DNA from: Streptomyces fulvoviolaceus
GTDB taxonomy: Bacteria > Actinomycetota > Actinomycetes > Streptomycetales > Streptomycetaceae
Length of the DNA stretch: 64,000 bases
Reading direction: 5' to 3'
Assembly (NCBI RefSeq): GCF_000718165.1
Contig: NZ_JOEY01000046.1
Location: 1-64,000, forward strand
Positions 9,149 through 17,706 of the stretch are shown one piece after another (position 1 is the first letter of the stretch; each line of letters starts with the position of its first letter). A model generated the notes under the pieces. It did no database searches. It saw only the letters and a list, made by a program, of their open reading frames with translations, and was not told where the DNA came from. Made by a program: the position numbers and the translations under genes.

Positions 9149-10275
9149 GGCAGTTCCTTCAGGAAGTTCATCGTGCGGCCGATCAGTCCGGGCACGTCGG
9201 CGTCCCGGACGCCGTCCAGCTGCCACTGCCCGATCTGCACGGACGCCTCGACGACGGTCCGTACCCGGCCGATGCGGCGCTCGTAGTACGCCTGGAAGAG
9301 GTCGTCGTCCCAGTCGCGCCCGCTCGTGAGCAGCTCCGCGAGGACGGAGGCATCCTCCAGGGACTGGGCCGCGCCCTGGGCGATGGTGGGCGGGCAGCAG
9401 TGGGCGGCGTCGCCGACGAGGACGACCCGGCCGCGGTGCCACGAGCCCTCGACCAGCAGCTTGTCGAACCAGGTGTAGTTGACCTTCGCCGGATCGTTGA
9501 TGTGCTCGACGATCTCGGGCCAGGCACCGCCGTACGCCTGCGCGAGCCGGCGCATCTCGTCCGCGTACGTCGCCGGGTCGATGGCGGCGCGGTCGCGGTT
9601 GGCCTCGACGACGTAGGCGTAGATGGTGTTCTCGCTGGTCGGGCAGTAGCCGGCGATGTAGGCCGGGCCGCCGTAGGCGAGGTTCGTGCGGGTGACGCCC
9701 TCGGGGCGCGGGGCGGGGGTGCGCCAGATGGCCATGCCGGTCGGCTCGGGCTTGTCGACGATGCCGATCGTGGCCCTGGTGGTCGAGTTGAGGCCGTCGG
9801 CGGCGATCACCAGGTCGTAGCGGCCGCTCGTGCCGTCGCTGAAGCTCACGGAGACACCGTCGGCGTCCTGCTCCAGGGTCTTCGCGGTGGTGCCCAGCCG
9901 GACGGTGGCGCCGGAGGTGCGGACCGCGTCGATGAGGATCTGCTGGAGCCGGGGCCGCTGCATGCCGAGGGTGGCGGGCAGGTCCTCGCCGCCGGTCCGG
10001 ATGTCCTCGTTCTCATGGATCAGGGTGCCGTCGGGGATGGTCACGCCGAGCGAGCCGAAGGCGTACCCGGAGGCCTCCACCTCCTCCCACACCCCGAGTT
10101 CGCGCAGGACGCGCAGGGCGTTGCCCTGGAGGGTGATGCCGGAGCCGGTGGTGGCGTTCCAGTCGGGCCTGGCCTCGATCAGGTCCACGGCGAGGCCGGC
10201 GCGGCGCAGCAGGATCGTGATGGCGTTTCCGGAGGCGCCACCGCCGATGACGAGGACACTGCGGGGATGGGTCAT
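9145..10275 (-). CDS. FAD-dependent aromatic monooxygenase
   Basis: 376 residues, group A flavoprotein hydroxylase. The Rossmann FAD motif GGGASGN is near residue 11, the AADG motif is mid-protein, and the second FAD motif LVGDAAH lies near residue 290. It hydroxylates an aromatic ring with NAD(P)H and O2, giving the catechol or gentisate-type substrate for the dioxygenase. The ATG lies 24 bases after the cyclase gene. No membrane segments. Confidence 0.88.
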   Translation of the reverse strand: MTHPRSVLVIGGGASGNAITILLRRAGLAVDLIEARPDWNATTGSGITLQGNALRVLRELGVWEEVEASGYAFGSLGVTIPDGTLIHENEDIRTGGEDLPATLGMQRPRLQQILIDAVRTSGATVRLGTTAKTLEQDADGVSVSFSDGTSGRYDLVIAADGLNSTTRATIGIVDKPEPTGMAIWRTPAPRPEGVTRTNLAYGGPAYIAGYCPTSENTIYAYVVEANRDRAAIDPATYADEMRRLAQAYGGAWPEIVEHINDPAKVNYTWFDKLLVEGSWHRGRVVLVGDAAHCCPPTIAQGAAQSLEDASVLAELLTSGRDWDDDLFQAYYERRIGRVRTVVEASVQIGQWQLDGVRDADVPGLIGRTMNFLKELP

Positions 10276-10299
10276 GGGGGAACTCCCTTGTTCCGCCGG

Positions 10300-11292
10300 T
10301 TACTTGACGGCGATCGGGTTGACCGGGGAGCCGACGGCTCCGGTGATGGGCAGAGGGGCGGCGGTGAGCCAGAACTCGTACACGCCGTCGCGTGCGCAGT
10401 CGGCCGCGAGCGCGTCCGGGTCCCACATCTCGCCGATCAGCAGGCCGATGTGGGGGATGGCGACCTGGTGCAGCGGCTGGAAGGCGTGCTCGAACTCGTT
10501 CGGCCGGACCTCGAAGCCCCAGGTGTCGGTGGCGATCGCGGCGATCTCGGTGCGGTGCAGCCAGCCGGCCGTGGTGAACGACAGACCGGGGGAGTCGCCG
10601 CCGGCGTAGTCGCCCCAGCCCTCGCGACGGGCGCGAGCGAGCCGTCCCGTCCGTACGACGACGATGTCGCCGCGGCCGACGGCCACGCCGTGGGCCTCGG
10701 CCGTCGCGGTCAGGTGCTCCTCGGTGACGGCGAAGCCGTCGGGCAACTCTCCCCCACTCTCGGCTCCGCTCGAGCGGGAGGTGCCCCCACCGGTGCCGAC
10801 CACTTGGCCCACGTCGAGGAGCACGCCACGCCCGGCGACGTACGGCGCCATGTGCTCGATGCCGGTGACGAGGTCGCCGTCGGAGGTGACGACCTTCTCG
10901 GCCCGCCGCCCGTTCCACGCGTTGCCGTGGTCGAAGATGTGCCCGAGCCCGTCCCACTGGGTGGAGCACTGCAGCGGCATCGCGATCACGTCGTCGGCGC
11001 CGCCGATGCCGTGCGGGAAGCCCTGGTTGCCGAGGGCGGCGTCGGTGCCGGTGTCGAGCATGGTGTGCACGGGGTTGGTCCGCCGACGCCAGCCCTTCTG
11101 GGGGCCGTTCATGTCGAAGGACTGCGAGAGGGAGAAGCTGACGCCGCGCCGGATCAGGGCGGCGCCCTCCAGCCGCTTGGCTTCGTCGAGGAAGTTCAGC
11201 GTGCCGAGCACGTCGTCCCCGCCCCAACGCCCCCAGTTGGAACAGGACTTGGCGGCCTCGGCGATCGCGCCCTCGGGGTCGTGGTGGTTCAC
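10300..11292 (-). CDS. Cyclase family protein (kynurenine formamidase-like)
   Basis: About 330 residues of the PF04199 cyclase fold. Metal-binding histidines are visible in the segment QWDGLGHIFDHGN. I prefer GTG 11292, which overlaps the FAH stop as GTGA like its neighbours, over the ATG at 11310. A low-complexity stretch (GTGGGTSRSSGAE) interrupts the fold at about residues 170-183. It is encoded by a Streptomyces palindromic repeat inserted in frame. Family members hydrolyse cyclic amides or lactones, so a lactone-opening role is plausible here. Confidence 0.83.
   Translation of the reverse strand: MNHHDPEGAIAEAAKSCSNWGRWGGDDVLGTLNFLDEAKRLEGAALIRRGVSFSLSQSFDMNGPQKGWRRRTNPVHTMLDTGTDAALGNQGFPHGIGGADDVIAMPLQCSTQWDGLGHIFDHGNAWNGRRAEKVVTSDGDLVTGIEHMAPYVAGRGVLLDVGQVVGTGGGTSRSSGAESGGELPDGFAVTEEHLTATAEAHGVAVGRGDIVVVRTGRLARARREGWGDYAGGDSPGLSFTTAGWLHRTEIAAIATDTWGFEVRPNEFEHAFQPLHQVAIPHIGLLIGEMWDPDALAADCARDGVYEFWLTAAPLPITGAVGSPVNPIAVK
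10748..10790. repeat. Streptomyces short palindromic repeat inside a CDS
   Basis: About 43 bases with the core palindrome CCGCTCGAGCGG, flanked by CCCCCACTCTC on one side and GGTGCCCCCAC on the other. Two relatives with the same flanks occur at 36329 and 36393. Here it lies inside the cyclase gene and keeps the frame, adding about 14 residues. Confidence 0.7.
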
Positions 11293-12290
11293 CGGGACTC
11301 CCCGACACATCGCGTGCGCTGCGCGCCCAGCCCGGTGACCGACCCGTCCATGACGTCGCCGTCGCGCAGCAGGCGTCCCCAGTGCATGCCGTTGCCGGCC
11401 GGGGATCCCGTCAACACCAGGTCGCCGGGGAGTAGTTGGGCGGTCTGCGAGGCGTATGACACCAACCGTGCGACGCCGAAGAGCATGTCCTTGGTGGACT
11501 CGTCCTGCATGGTCTCGCCGTTCAGCTTCAGCGTGACCCGCAGGTCACCGGGGTCGGCGATCGACTCGGCCGGCACGATCCACGGCCCGAGCGGGGTGAA
11601 TCCGGGCGCGTTCTTGGAGCGCAGCCAGTCGGTGCCGATGGCCGGCATGTCCCGGCGGAAGACGGTGGCGCGGTCGGTGAGGTCGTTGGCGATCGTGTAC
11701 CCGGCGACGTACTCCAGCGCCTCCTCGACGGACACCCGGTGGGCCGGCTTGGCGATCACGGCCGCCAACTCCAGTTCCCAGTCCGGCTTCGCGGCCCAGG
11801 CGGGGAGCGCGACATCGTCGTACGGACCGGTGATCGCGCTCGGCAGACCGGTGAAGACGTACGGCAGGTCCTCGGCCGCCCGGCGGTCCATGATCTCGGC
11901 GATCTCCGCCCGCGCCTCCTCGACCGTGCGGGGGTCGTCGGGGGAGCGGTGGGCGACCTCGAGGTCGATCACGTGCTGCCGGTAGTTGGCGCCGGACTGG
12001 AAGATCTGCCGGGGCTCGACGGGGGCGTGCACGCGCAGGCCGTCGAGCGGCTGCCAGTCGGCGTCCGCGTCCGCCGCCAGCTCCCGCAGGCGCGGGAGCA
12101 CCTCGGCCCAGCGCTCCAGGACCCCGCGGGCCGTGAGGGCGGGGTCGCCGAGGGCCGTACGGAGGTCCAGCACACGTCCCTCGGGGACCACGAGGCCGGG
12201 GAAGGGGGCCTGGTCGTGGGTGGAGAGAGTGCCCAGGGCGAAGGGTCCGGCGAAGGATGCGGCGGAAGGGGCTGCGGGTTTCACGGGCAT
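11289..12290 (-). CDS. Fumarylacetoacetate hydrolase family protein
   Basis: 333 residues, first gene of the long minus-strand operon, with a textbook AGGAGG six bases before ATG 12290. The FAH metal motif is WELELAAVIA (about residues 170-180), followed by GYTIANDLTDR and the C-terminal TGSPAGNGM. Longer than the paralogue at 6275 and with a distinct N-terminal domain, so the two probably act on different ring-cleavage products. Its promoter region is shared with the divergent LysR gene. Confidence 0.87.
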   Translation of the reverse strand: MPVKPAAPSAASFAGPFALGTLSTHDQAPFPGLVVPEGRVLDLRTALGDPALTARGVLERWAEVLPRLRELAADADADWQPLDGLRVHAPVEPRQIFQSGANYRQHVIDLEVAHRSPDDPRTVEEARAEIAEIMDRRAAEDLPYVFTGLPSAITGPYDDVALPAWAAKPDWELELAAVIAKPAHRVSVEEALEYVAGYTIANDLTDRATVFRRDMPAIGTDWLRSKNAPGFTPLGPWIVPAESIADPGDLRVTLKLNGETMQDESTKDMLFGVARLVSYASQTAQLLPGDLVLTGSPAGNGMHWGRLLRDGDVMDGSVTGLGAQRTRCVGESR

Positions 12291-12392
12291 GTCCTCCTGA
12301 TTGCGATGTGACTAATCTGGCCCGGCATCCCGTAATCTGGGAAATCGATTCTGTGGATGCGGATCATCCGTCCCGTTTATGGGGAGCACGCA
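12291..12392. promoter_or_regulatory. Divergent promoter with TAATCTGG direct repeat
   Basis: The 102 bases between the catabolic operon (left) and the LysR gene (right). TAATCTGG occurs at 12313-12320 and again at 12333-12340, exactly 20 bases apart, which is two helical turns. This is a likely LysR-type regulator binding region controlling the operon and the regulator itself. Confidence 0.45.
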
Positions 12393-13400
12393 GTGAACCT
12401 GGCCAGCCTCGACCTCAACCTCGTCGTCGCCCTGCGCGCGCTCCTGGAGGAACGCAACGTCACCCGTGCCGGACGGCGGATCGGCCTCAGCCAGCCCGCG
12501 ATGAGCGCCGCCCTCGCCCGCCTGCGCCGCCACTTCGACGACGAGCTGCTCTCCCGCGTCGGTGGCCACTACGAGCTCACCGCCCTCGGTCAGGTCCTCC
12601 TCGACCGCACCTCCACCGCCTGCGACCTGCTGGAACGCCTCTTCACCAGCCAGGCCGACTTCGACCCGGCGGTCGAGTCCCGCGAGTTCACGATCGTGGC
12701 CTCCGACTACGCGGTCGCCGTCTTCGGAGCCGAACTCGCCCGCACGGTCCACCGGGAGGCGCCCGGCATCCGACTGCGCTTCGTCCAGACGCCGCCCGGC
12801 ATCGTCGAGCAGACCGGCACCCTGCTCAGCACGACCGACGGCCTGCTCATGCCGCACGGCATCATCAGCGACTTCCCCGCCACCGAGCTCTACCAGGACC
12901 AGTGGGTCTTCCTCGTCGCCGACGACAACCCCGAGGTCGGTGACCAGCTCACCCGCGACGATCTGGCGCGGCTGCCCTGGGTGACGTACCGGCGCACCTA
13001 CGACGCCCCGGCCGTCCGCCAGCTCGCCATGCTCGGCATCGAACCGCGGGTCGAGGTGTCCGTCGACGGCTTCACGCTGCTGCCGTTCATGGTCGCGGGC
13101 ACCCGCCGTATCGCACTCGTCCAGGAACTCCTGGCCGAGCGTCTGGGCGGCCTCGCCCCCGTGCGGATCATGAGGGCCCCCTATGAGGCCGTACCGCTGC
13201 AGGAAGCCCTGTGGTGGCATCCGGTGCACACCCACGACGCCGCGCACATCTGGCTGCGGGAGACGGCGGCGCGGGTGGGAGCGACGGTGGCCGCGCGGGT
13301 CGGGACGGCGGTGGCCGGGCGAGCCGTCCAGGGGGTGGCCGGGCAGGTCATCCAGGCGGTGGATGAAGGTGATCCGGGAGATCGATCGCGTGAGGGCTAG
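12393..13400 (+). CDS. LysR-family regulator of the ring-cleavage operon
   Basis: 335 residues from GTG 12393 (GGGGAG just upstream). The N-terminal winged helix contains the NodD/NahR-like segment NVTRAGRRIGLSQPAMS at about 24-40. The effector domain follows, with PWVTYRR near 200. An extra tail of about 35 residues rich in Val, Ala and Gly repeats (VGATVAARVGTAVAGRAV) is unusual. Divergent placement next to the aromatic operon indicates it is the local activator. Relatives of this subgroup bind salicylate-like inducers. Confidence 0.85.
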   Translation: MNLASLDLNLVVALRALLEERNVTRAGRRIGLSQPAMSAALARLRRHFDDELLSRVGGHYELTALGQVLLDRTSTACDLLERLFTSQADFDPAVESREFTIVASDYAVAVFGAELARTVHREAPGIRLRFVQTPPGIVEQTGTLLSTTDGLLMPHGIISDFPATELYQDQWVFLVADDNPEVGDQLTRDDLARLPWVTYRRTYDAPAVRQLAMLGIEPRVEVSVDGFTLLPFMVAGTRRIALVQELLAERLGGLAPVRIMRAPYEAVPLQEALWWHPVHTHDAAHIWLRETAARVGATVAARVGTAVAGRAVQGVAGQVIQAVDEGDPGDRSREG

Positions 13401-13577
13401 GCGGCGGGGGCGGGCTGGCCCATAGTCGGGGCAGTTCCTGATGCCCGCCCTGCCCGCCTCGCTCACCGCTCGGGCTTCGGGCTCATTCCCCTCGGGTGCG
13501 GCTGCGCCCCGCACCACGGCGCACGGCCATGGCGGCGGTACGGCTCCGCACCCCCGCCACCGCTCGTGGAGTCCCGC

Positions 13578-14783
13578 ATGCCCGGATCCGTCTCCCTGTC
13601 CGCGCCCGCCTCCGGCACCGTCCCCGCAGGGGGCCGGCTGCGCGCCACGCTCCTCATGGCCGGCAGCTGTCTGCCCGTCCTCGGTGCCGTCCTCATCGCG
13701 CCCGTACTGCCGAAGATGCAGGACCACTTCGACTCGGTGCCGGGTGCCAAGACCTTGGTCCCCGTCGTCCTGACCGTCCCGGCCCTCGCCCTCGCCCTGC
13801 TCGCCCCGTTCGCCGGCGTCGTCGTCGACCGCCTGGGCCGCAAACGCCTGCTGGTCGTCGCGACCGTGCTGTACGCCGTGTTCGGCACCGCCCCGCTCTG
13901 GCTGGACTCACTCGGCGCCATCGTGGCCACCCGCGTTCTGGTCGGCATCGCCGAGGCCGCGATCATGACCTGCTGCACCACCCTGATCGGCGACTACTAC
14001 TCGGGCCGGGTCCGGGACCGCTACCTCGCCCTGCAGACCATGTGCGCCTCCGCCTCGGCCACCGCGTTCTTCGCCGTCGGCGGAGCGCTCGGCTCGGCGG
14101 GCTGGCGCGCCCCCTTCTGGATGTACGCCGTCGGCCTGCTGCTGGCCCCGGCGATGGCGGTCGCGCTCCCCAAGCCCGCTCCCGGTCTGCCTTCGGGCCA
14201 ACTCGCCGACGAGAAGCGGCCGTTCCCCGTCCGGCGGCTCGCCGGCATCTGCGCGCTGACGGTGTTCGGCGCGATGGTCTTCTACACCGTGCCGGTCGAG
14301 ATGTCGTACCTGATGGACGACTTGGGCGTGAAGTCCACCGGCGCCATCGGCCTGGCCACCGCCCTCGCCAGCGCGGCCACCGTGGCCGGTTCGATCGCCT
14401 TCACCAAGCTGCCCGGAGAGCCCGCCGGCAGGCTGCCCGTGGTCTTCGCGCTGTGCGCGCTCGGGTTCGTGGTGATGGGGCTGGCCACCAGCCCGGTGCT
14501 CCTGATCGCCGGTGCGGTGCTCAACTGCCTCGGTACGGGTGTGCTGTTGCCGTCCTTGCTCACCGTGGCGTTGTCCAAGCTGGAGTACGCCGACCGCGGG
14601 CGCGGCACCGGGCTGTGGCTGGCGGCCTTCTTCGGGGGCGAGTTCGTCTGCCCGCTCGTGCTGATCGCCGTGGAGTCGGCGACCGGCAGCCTGGCCGCCG
14701 CCGTCGGCCTGCTGGGTCTCGCCGCGGCCCTGACGGCATGCGGTCTGCTGTGGGCCGGACGTCGGGCGTCGTCGGTCGTCTAG
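13578..14783 (+). CDS. MFS transporter
   Basis: 401 residues with about 12 hydrophobic segments and the motif A-like loop DRLGRKRL between segments 2 and 3. ATG 13578 is preferred because GGAG lies six bases before it. A GTG at 13566 is in frame. It belongs to the major facilitator family, drug/sugar-efflux type. It is separated from the LysR gene by 177 bases in which I see no gene, and it is followed 10 bases later by a PEP-mutase-family gene, so the two are probably co-transcribed. The substrate is unknown. Confidence 0.82.
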   Translation: MPGSVSLSAPASGTVPAGGRLRATLLMAGSCLPVLGAVLIAPVLPKMQDHFDSVPGAKTLVPVVLTVPALALALLAPFAGVVVDRLGRKRLLVVATVLYAVFGTAPLWLDSLGAIVATRVLVGIAEAAIMTCCTTLIGDYYSGRVRDRYLALQTMCASASATAFFAVGGALGSAGWRAPFWMYAVGLLLAPAMAVALPKPAPGLPSGQLADEKRPFPVRRLAGICALTVFGAMVFYTVPVEMSYLMDDLGVKSTGAIGLATALASAATVAGSIAFTKLPGEPAGRLPVVFALCALGFVVMGLATSPVLLIAGAVLNCLGTGVLLPSLLTVALSKLEYADRGRGTGLWLAAFFGGEFVCPLVLIAVESATGSLAAAVGLLGLAAALTACGLLWAGRRASSVV

Positions 14784-14793
14784 ATTCGGGTGT

Positions 14794-15672
14794 GTGGACA
14801 TCGACAAACGAGAACGAGCCGAACGATTCGTCGAGTTGCACCGGGCGGGGTGTTTCCTGCTCCCCAACGCATGGGACGTGGGAAGCGCCCGCATCCTTCA
14901 GGCGGCAGGCTTCCCGGCCGTGGCCACCACGAGCGCGGGCGTCGCCTTCTCCCTCGGCCGCCCGGACCACGATTTCTTCGCCGACAGCGAGAAGGAGAAC
15001 GAGAAGGGGGAGCAGTCGGAGGGCCGCGTCGACCGCGAGACGATGATGCGCCGGGTCCGCGAGATCGCCGACGGGATCGCCGTACCGCTGAGCGCGGACC
15101 TCGAGGACGGGTACGGCGAGGCGCCCGAGACCGTCGCGGCGACGATCTCGATGACGCTCGCGGCCGGCGCCGCGGGCGGCAACATCGAGGACTTCACCGG
15201 CGACCGCGCCCGGCCGCTGTACGACGCCGAGCTCTCGGTGGACCGTATCCGCGCCGCCCGGGCCGCCGTGGACGCCGGCGGTGAGCCGTTCGTCCTGGTC
15301 GGCAGGACCGATGTGCTGCTGGTGGGCGGTTCGCTCGACGAGAGCATCCGGCGGGCCAACGCCTACCTGGCGGCCGGCGCCGACTGCGCCTTCGTGCCGG
15401 GTGCCGCCGACGCCACCACCATCGGCACGCTGGTGCGCGAACTCGACGGCCCGCTCAACGTGGTCATGGGGTTGACCGGCAACGCACTGTCCCTGGACGA
15501 CCTGCGGGAGCTCGGCGTACGGCGGGTCACGGTCGGCGGCAGCATCGCCCGCGCGATGTACCGCCACCTGCTGGGCGCCGCACGGGAGTTGGCGGAACGG
15601 GGCACGTTCTCCTACGCCGCCGACCAGCTCTCCCAGACGGAGCTCAACGACCTCTTCCGCGGCGGAACCTGA
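14794..15672 (+). CDS. Isocitrate lyase / PEP mutase family protein
   Basis: 292 residues of the phosphoenolpyruvate mutase/isocitrate lyase superfamily, from GTG 14794. PNAWDVGSA near residue 25, ADLEDGYGE near 107 and the Mg-site segment GGNIEDF near 130 mark the TIM-barrel active site. The isocitrate lyase KKCGH signature is absent. Close relatives include oxaloacetate decarboxylases, 2-methylisocitrate lyases and uncharacterised enzymes, so the reaction is open. The weak upstream site suggests coupling to the MFS gene 10 bases before it. Confidence 0.8.
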   Translation: MDIDKRERAERFVELHRAGCFLLPNAWDVGSARILQAAGFPAVATTSAGVAFSLGRPDHDFFADSEKENEKGEQSEGRVDRETMMRRVREIADGIAVPLSADLEDGYGEAPETVAATISMTLAAGAAGGNIEDFTGDRARPLYDAELSVDRIRAARAAVDAGGEPFVLVGRTDVLLVGGSLDESIRRANAYLAAGADCAFVPGAADATTIGTLVRELDGPLNVVMGLTGNALSLDDLRELGVRRVTVGGSIARAMYRHLLGAARELAERGTFSYAADQLSQTELNDLFRGGT

Positions 15673-15673
15673 G

Positions 15674-16846
15674 TCAGTCCGGGTGGGCCGGAACCCGCAG
15701 GATCACCTCGTAGCCGCCGTCGGAGGTGGGCCTCGACTCAAGGGTTCCGCCGAGGAGTTCGGCGCGCTCCCTGAGCCCGACCAGGCCCTGGCGCGAGCCG
15801 GGCAGGGGCAGGGAGGGACGGGTGGGCGCGGTGTTGGTCACGGTCACGCCGAAGTCGTCGTCCGTGCTCCAGAGGCGAACGGCCGCGGTCGCGCCCGGCG
15901 CGTGCTTGCGGACGTTGGTCAGGGCCTCCTGGACAGTGCGGTAGACGGCACGCTGCCCGGGTGTGCCGATGCCCGGCGGGAGTTCGCCGGTCAGCTCCGC
16001 GTCGATGCCGCTGGTGGTGACCAGCTTGTGGAGGTCGGCGAGGGTGGGCTGCGGGGTGAGTTCCGTGGCCCGCCCGCCGGAGGCCCTGAGCAGCGTGACC
16101 ATGTGGCGCAGCTCGTCGAGCGTGTCGACGCTGAGGGCGCGGATGGTGCGGGCGCCCTCCTTGAACTCCGGCTCTTTGGCGGCGACTTGGAGCGCTCCGG
16201 CCTGTACGGCGATCAGGCTGACCTGGTGCGAGACGACGTCGTGCATCTCCCGGGCGAGCTGGGCGCGTTCGCGGGCCAGCACGGCCTGGGAGTGCAGCAG
16301 CCGCTCGTGTTCGCGCGACTCCTCGATCTCGACGAGCCGGCCCGCCAAGTCCCGCCGCGCCTGGACCAGTTGGCCCAGCAGGATGGGCGCCGTGGCCGTG
16401 GCGAGCGTGTAGATGAAGTCGACCAGGGTCCAGGTGCGCTCGTGCGAGGACACGTCGGTCAGCGGCCAGGGGGCGGCGGAGGCGAGGGCGAACAGCACGG
16501 CGCACACGACGAGCAGACGGCGGTTGCGGGACCGCTCGGCCAGCGTGAACAGGGCCGCGCACGGGGCGAACACGATGTCCAGCATCAGGAGGGCCGGCAG
16601 CGTGCACACGAACACCGCGAGTGGGAAGCGGCGGCGGAGGGCGAGCGCCGCACAGCCCGCGGCGGCCACCGCCGTCACGAGGGGCGAGGCGTCCCACAGG
16701 TTGATCCAGACGTCCACGGCCGCGATCGCGACGACGACGGCATCGACGGCCGGGGCGGGGATGCGGGCCCACCAGGCTCTGGGCGCGGTCATCGCCCTGG
16801 ACCCGCTCTGCACCCTGGGCCTGCTCTTCGCCTCGGGTGTCCTCAT
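15674..16846 (-). CDS. Two-component sensor histidine kinase (NarL-type)
   Basis: About 390 residues. Four or five hydrophobic segments occupy residues 30-165, followed by a dimerisation and phosphoacceptor helix with REMHDVVSHQ (His near residue 202) of the HisKA_3 family. The HATPase domain contains TVQEALTNVRKHAPG and GLVGLRERAELLGG. The start at ATG 16846 overlaps the response-regulator stop as ATGA. It senses a membrane or cell-envelope signal and phosphorylates the regulator encoded just upstream. Confidence 0.88.
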   Translation of the reverse strand: MRTPEAKSRPRVQSGSRAMTAPRAWWARIPAPAVDAVVVAIAAVDVWINLWDASPLVTAVAAAGCAALALRRRFPLAVFVCTLPALLMLDIVFAPCAALFTLAERSRNRRLLVVCAVLFALASAAPWPLTDVSSHERTWTLVDFIYTLATATAPILLGQLVQARRDLAGRLVEIEESREHERLLHSQAVLARERAQLAREMHDVVSHQVSLIAVQAGALQVAAKEPEFKEGARTIRALSVDTLDELRHMVTLLRASGGRATELTPQPTLADLHKLVTTSGIDAELTGELPPGIGTPGQRAVYRTVQEALTNVRKHAPGATAAVRLWSTDDDFGVTVTNTAPTRPSLPLPGSRQGLVGLRERAELLGGTLESRPTSDGGYEVILRVPAHPD

Positions 16847-17523
16847 CGCCCGGACCCCGACGAGCGCCGCGGAGCGTCGTCGTCGAGCAGCCCGGCCCGC
16901 TGGGCGAGCAGCGCCGCCTGCACCCGGCTGCCCACCCGCAGCTTGGTGAGGATCGCGCTGACGTGGTCCTTCACCGTGCCCGCGCTGAGGTGGAGGCGGC
17001 CGCCGATGTCGGCGTTGGACAGCCCCTCCGCGATCAGCACCAGCACCTCGCGCTCCCGTCCGGTCAGCCGTCCCACCCGGGCGGCCTCCTCGTCGTCGAC
17101 CGCCGTGGCCCCGGGGTGGCTCTGCCAGACGGCACGGGACGCCTTCGGCGACATGACGACTCCGCCCGCCGCCAACGTCCGTACCAGCTGGGCGAGTTGA
17201 TCGGGCTCGGTGTCCTTGAGCAGGAACCCGGCGGCGCCGGAGCGCAGCGCGGTCAGGATGTACTCGTCGGCGTCGAACGTCGTCAGCATCGCCACCACCG
17301 GCGGCCCGGGCAGGGCGCGCAGCTCCCGCAGCACGGTCAGGCCGTCGACGTCCGGCATCCGGATGTCGAGGAGGACGACGTCGGGGCCTTCCGCGCGGAC
17401 GGCGTCGACCGCCTCCCCACCTGTCGTGGTCGCGACGACCTCGATGTCGTCGGCCGCGCTCAGGATGAGCCGGAAGCCGGACCGCACCAGGGCCTCGTCG
17501 TCGACCACCATTACCCGGATCAC
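16843..17523 (-). CDS. LuxR/NarL-family response regulator
   Basis: 226 residues. Receiver domain with acidic pair D8/D9, phosphoacceptor Asp 53 in LLDIRMPD and Lys near 104 in FLLKDT. The C-terminal LuxR helix-turn-helix is LTGREREVLVLIAEGLSN through GTVKDHVSAIL. Encoded just before its kinase. The divergent gene at 17707 is the likely target, sharing the 183-base region between them. Confidence 0.9.
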   Translation of the reverse strand: MIRVMVVDDEALVRSGFRLILSAADDIEVVATTTGGEAVDAVRAEGPDVVLLDIRMPDVDGLTVLRELRALPGPPVVAMLTTFDADEYILTALRSGAAGFLLKDTEPDQLAQLVRTLAAGGVVMSPKASRAVWQSHPGATAVDDEEAARVGRLTGREREVLVLIAEGLSNADIGGRLHLSAGTVKDHVSAILTKLRVGSRVQAALLAQRAGLLDDDAPRRSSGSGR

Positions 17524-17706
17524 GAGCGTTCCGCCTTGCCGTCGTCTGCGCGGGTGTCTGCGTCAACCGTAGGACGGGCACTGCCCGGTGAGGGGCCCTG
17601 ACAGGACAGTCCCGCCACCCGGGGGGACGGTTCCCGCCGATCAGGGGGTACGGACCGGACGGCTGCCGGATACTCCGTGGCCGGGCCGCTTCCCAGCCTG
17701 GGAGAC

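Noticed and set aside
17677..17706. GTG 17677 as start of the membrane acyltransferase gene
   Set aside because: Less likely than ATG 17707, since the added residues lack conservation-like features; not excluded.
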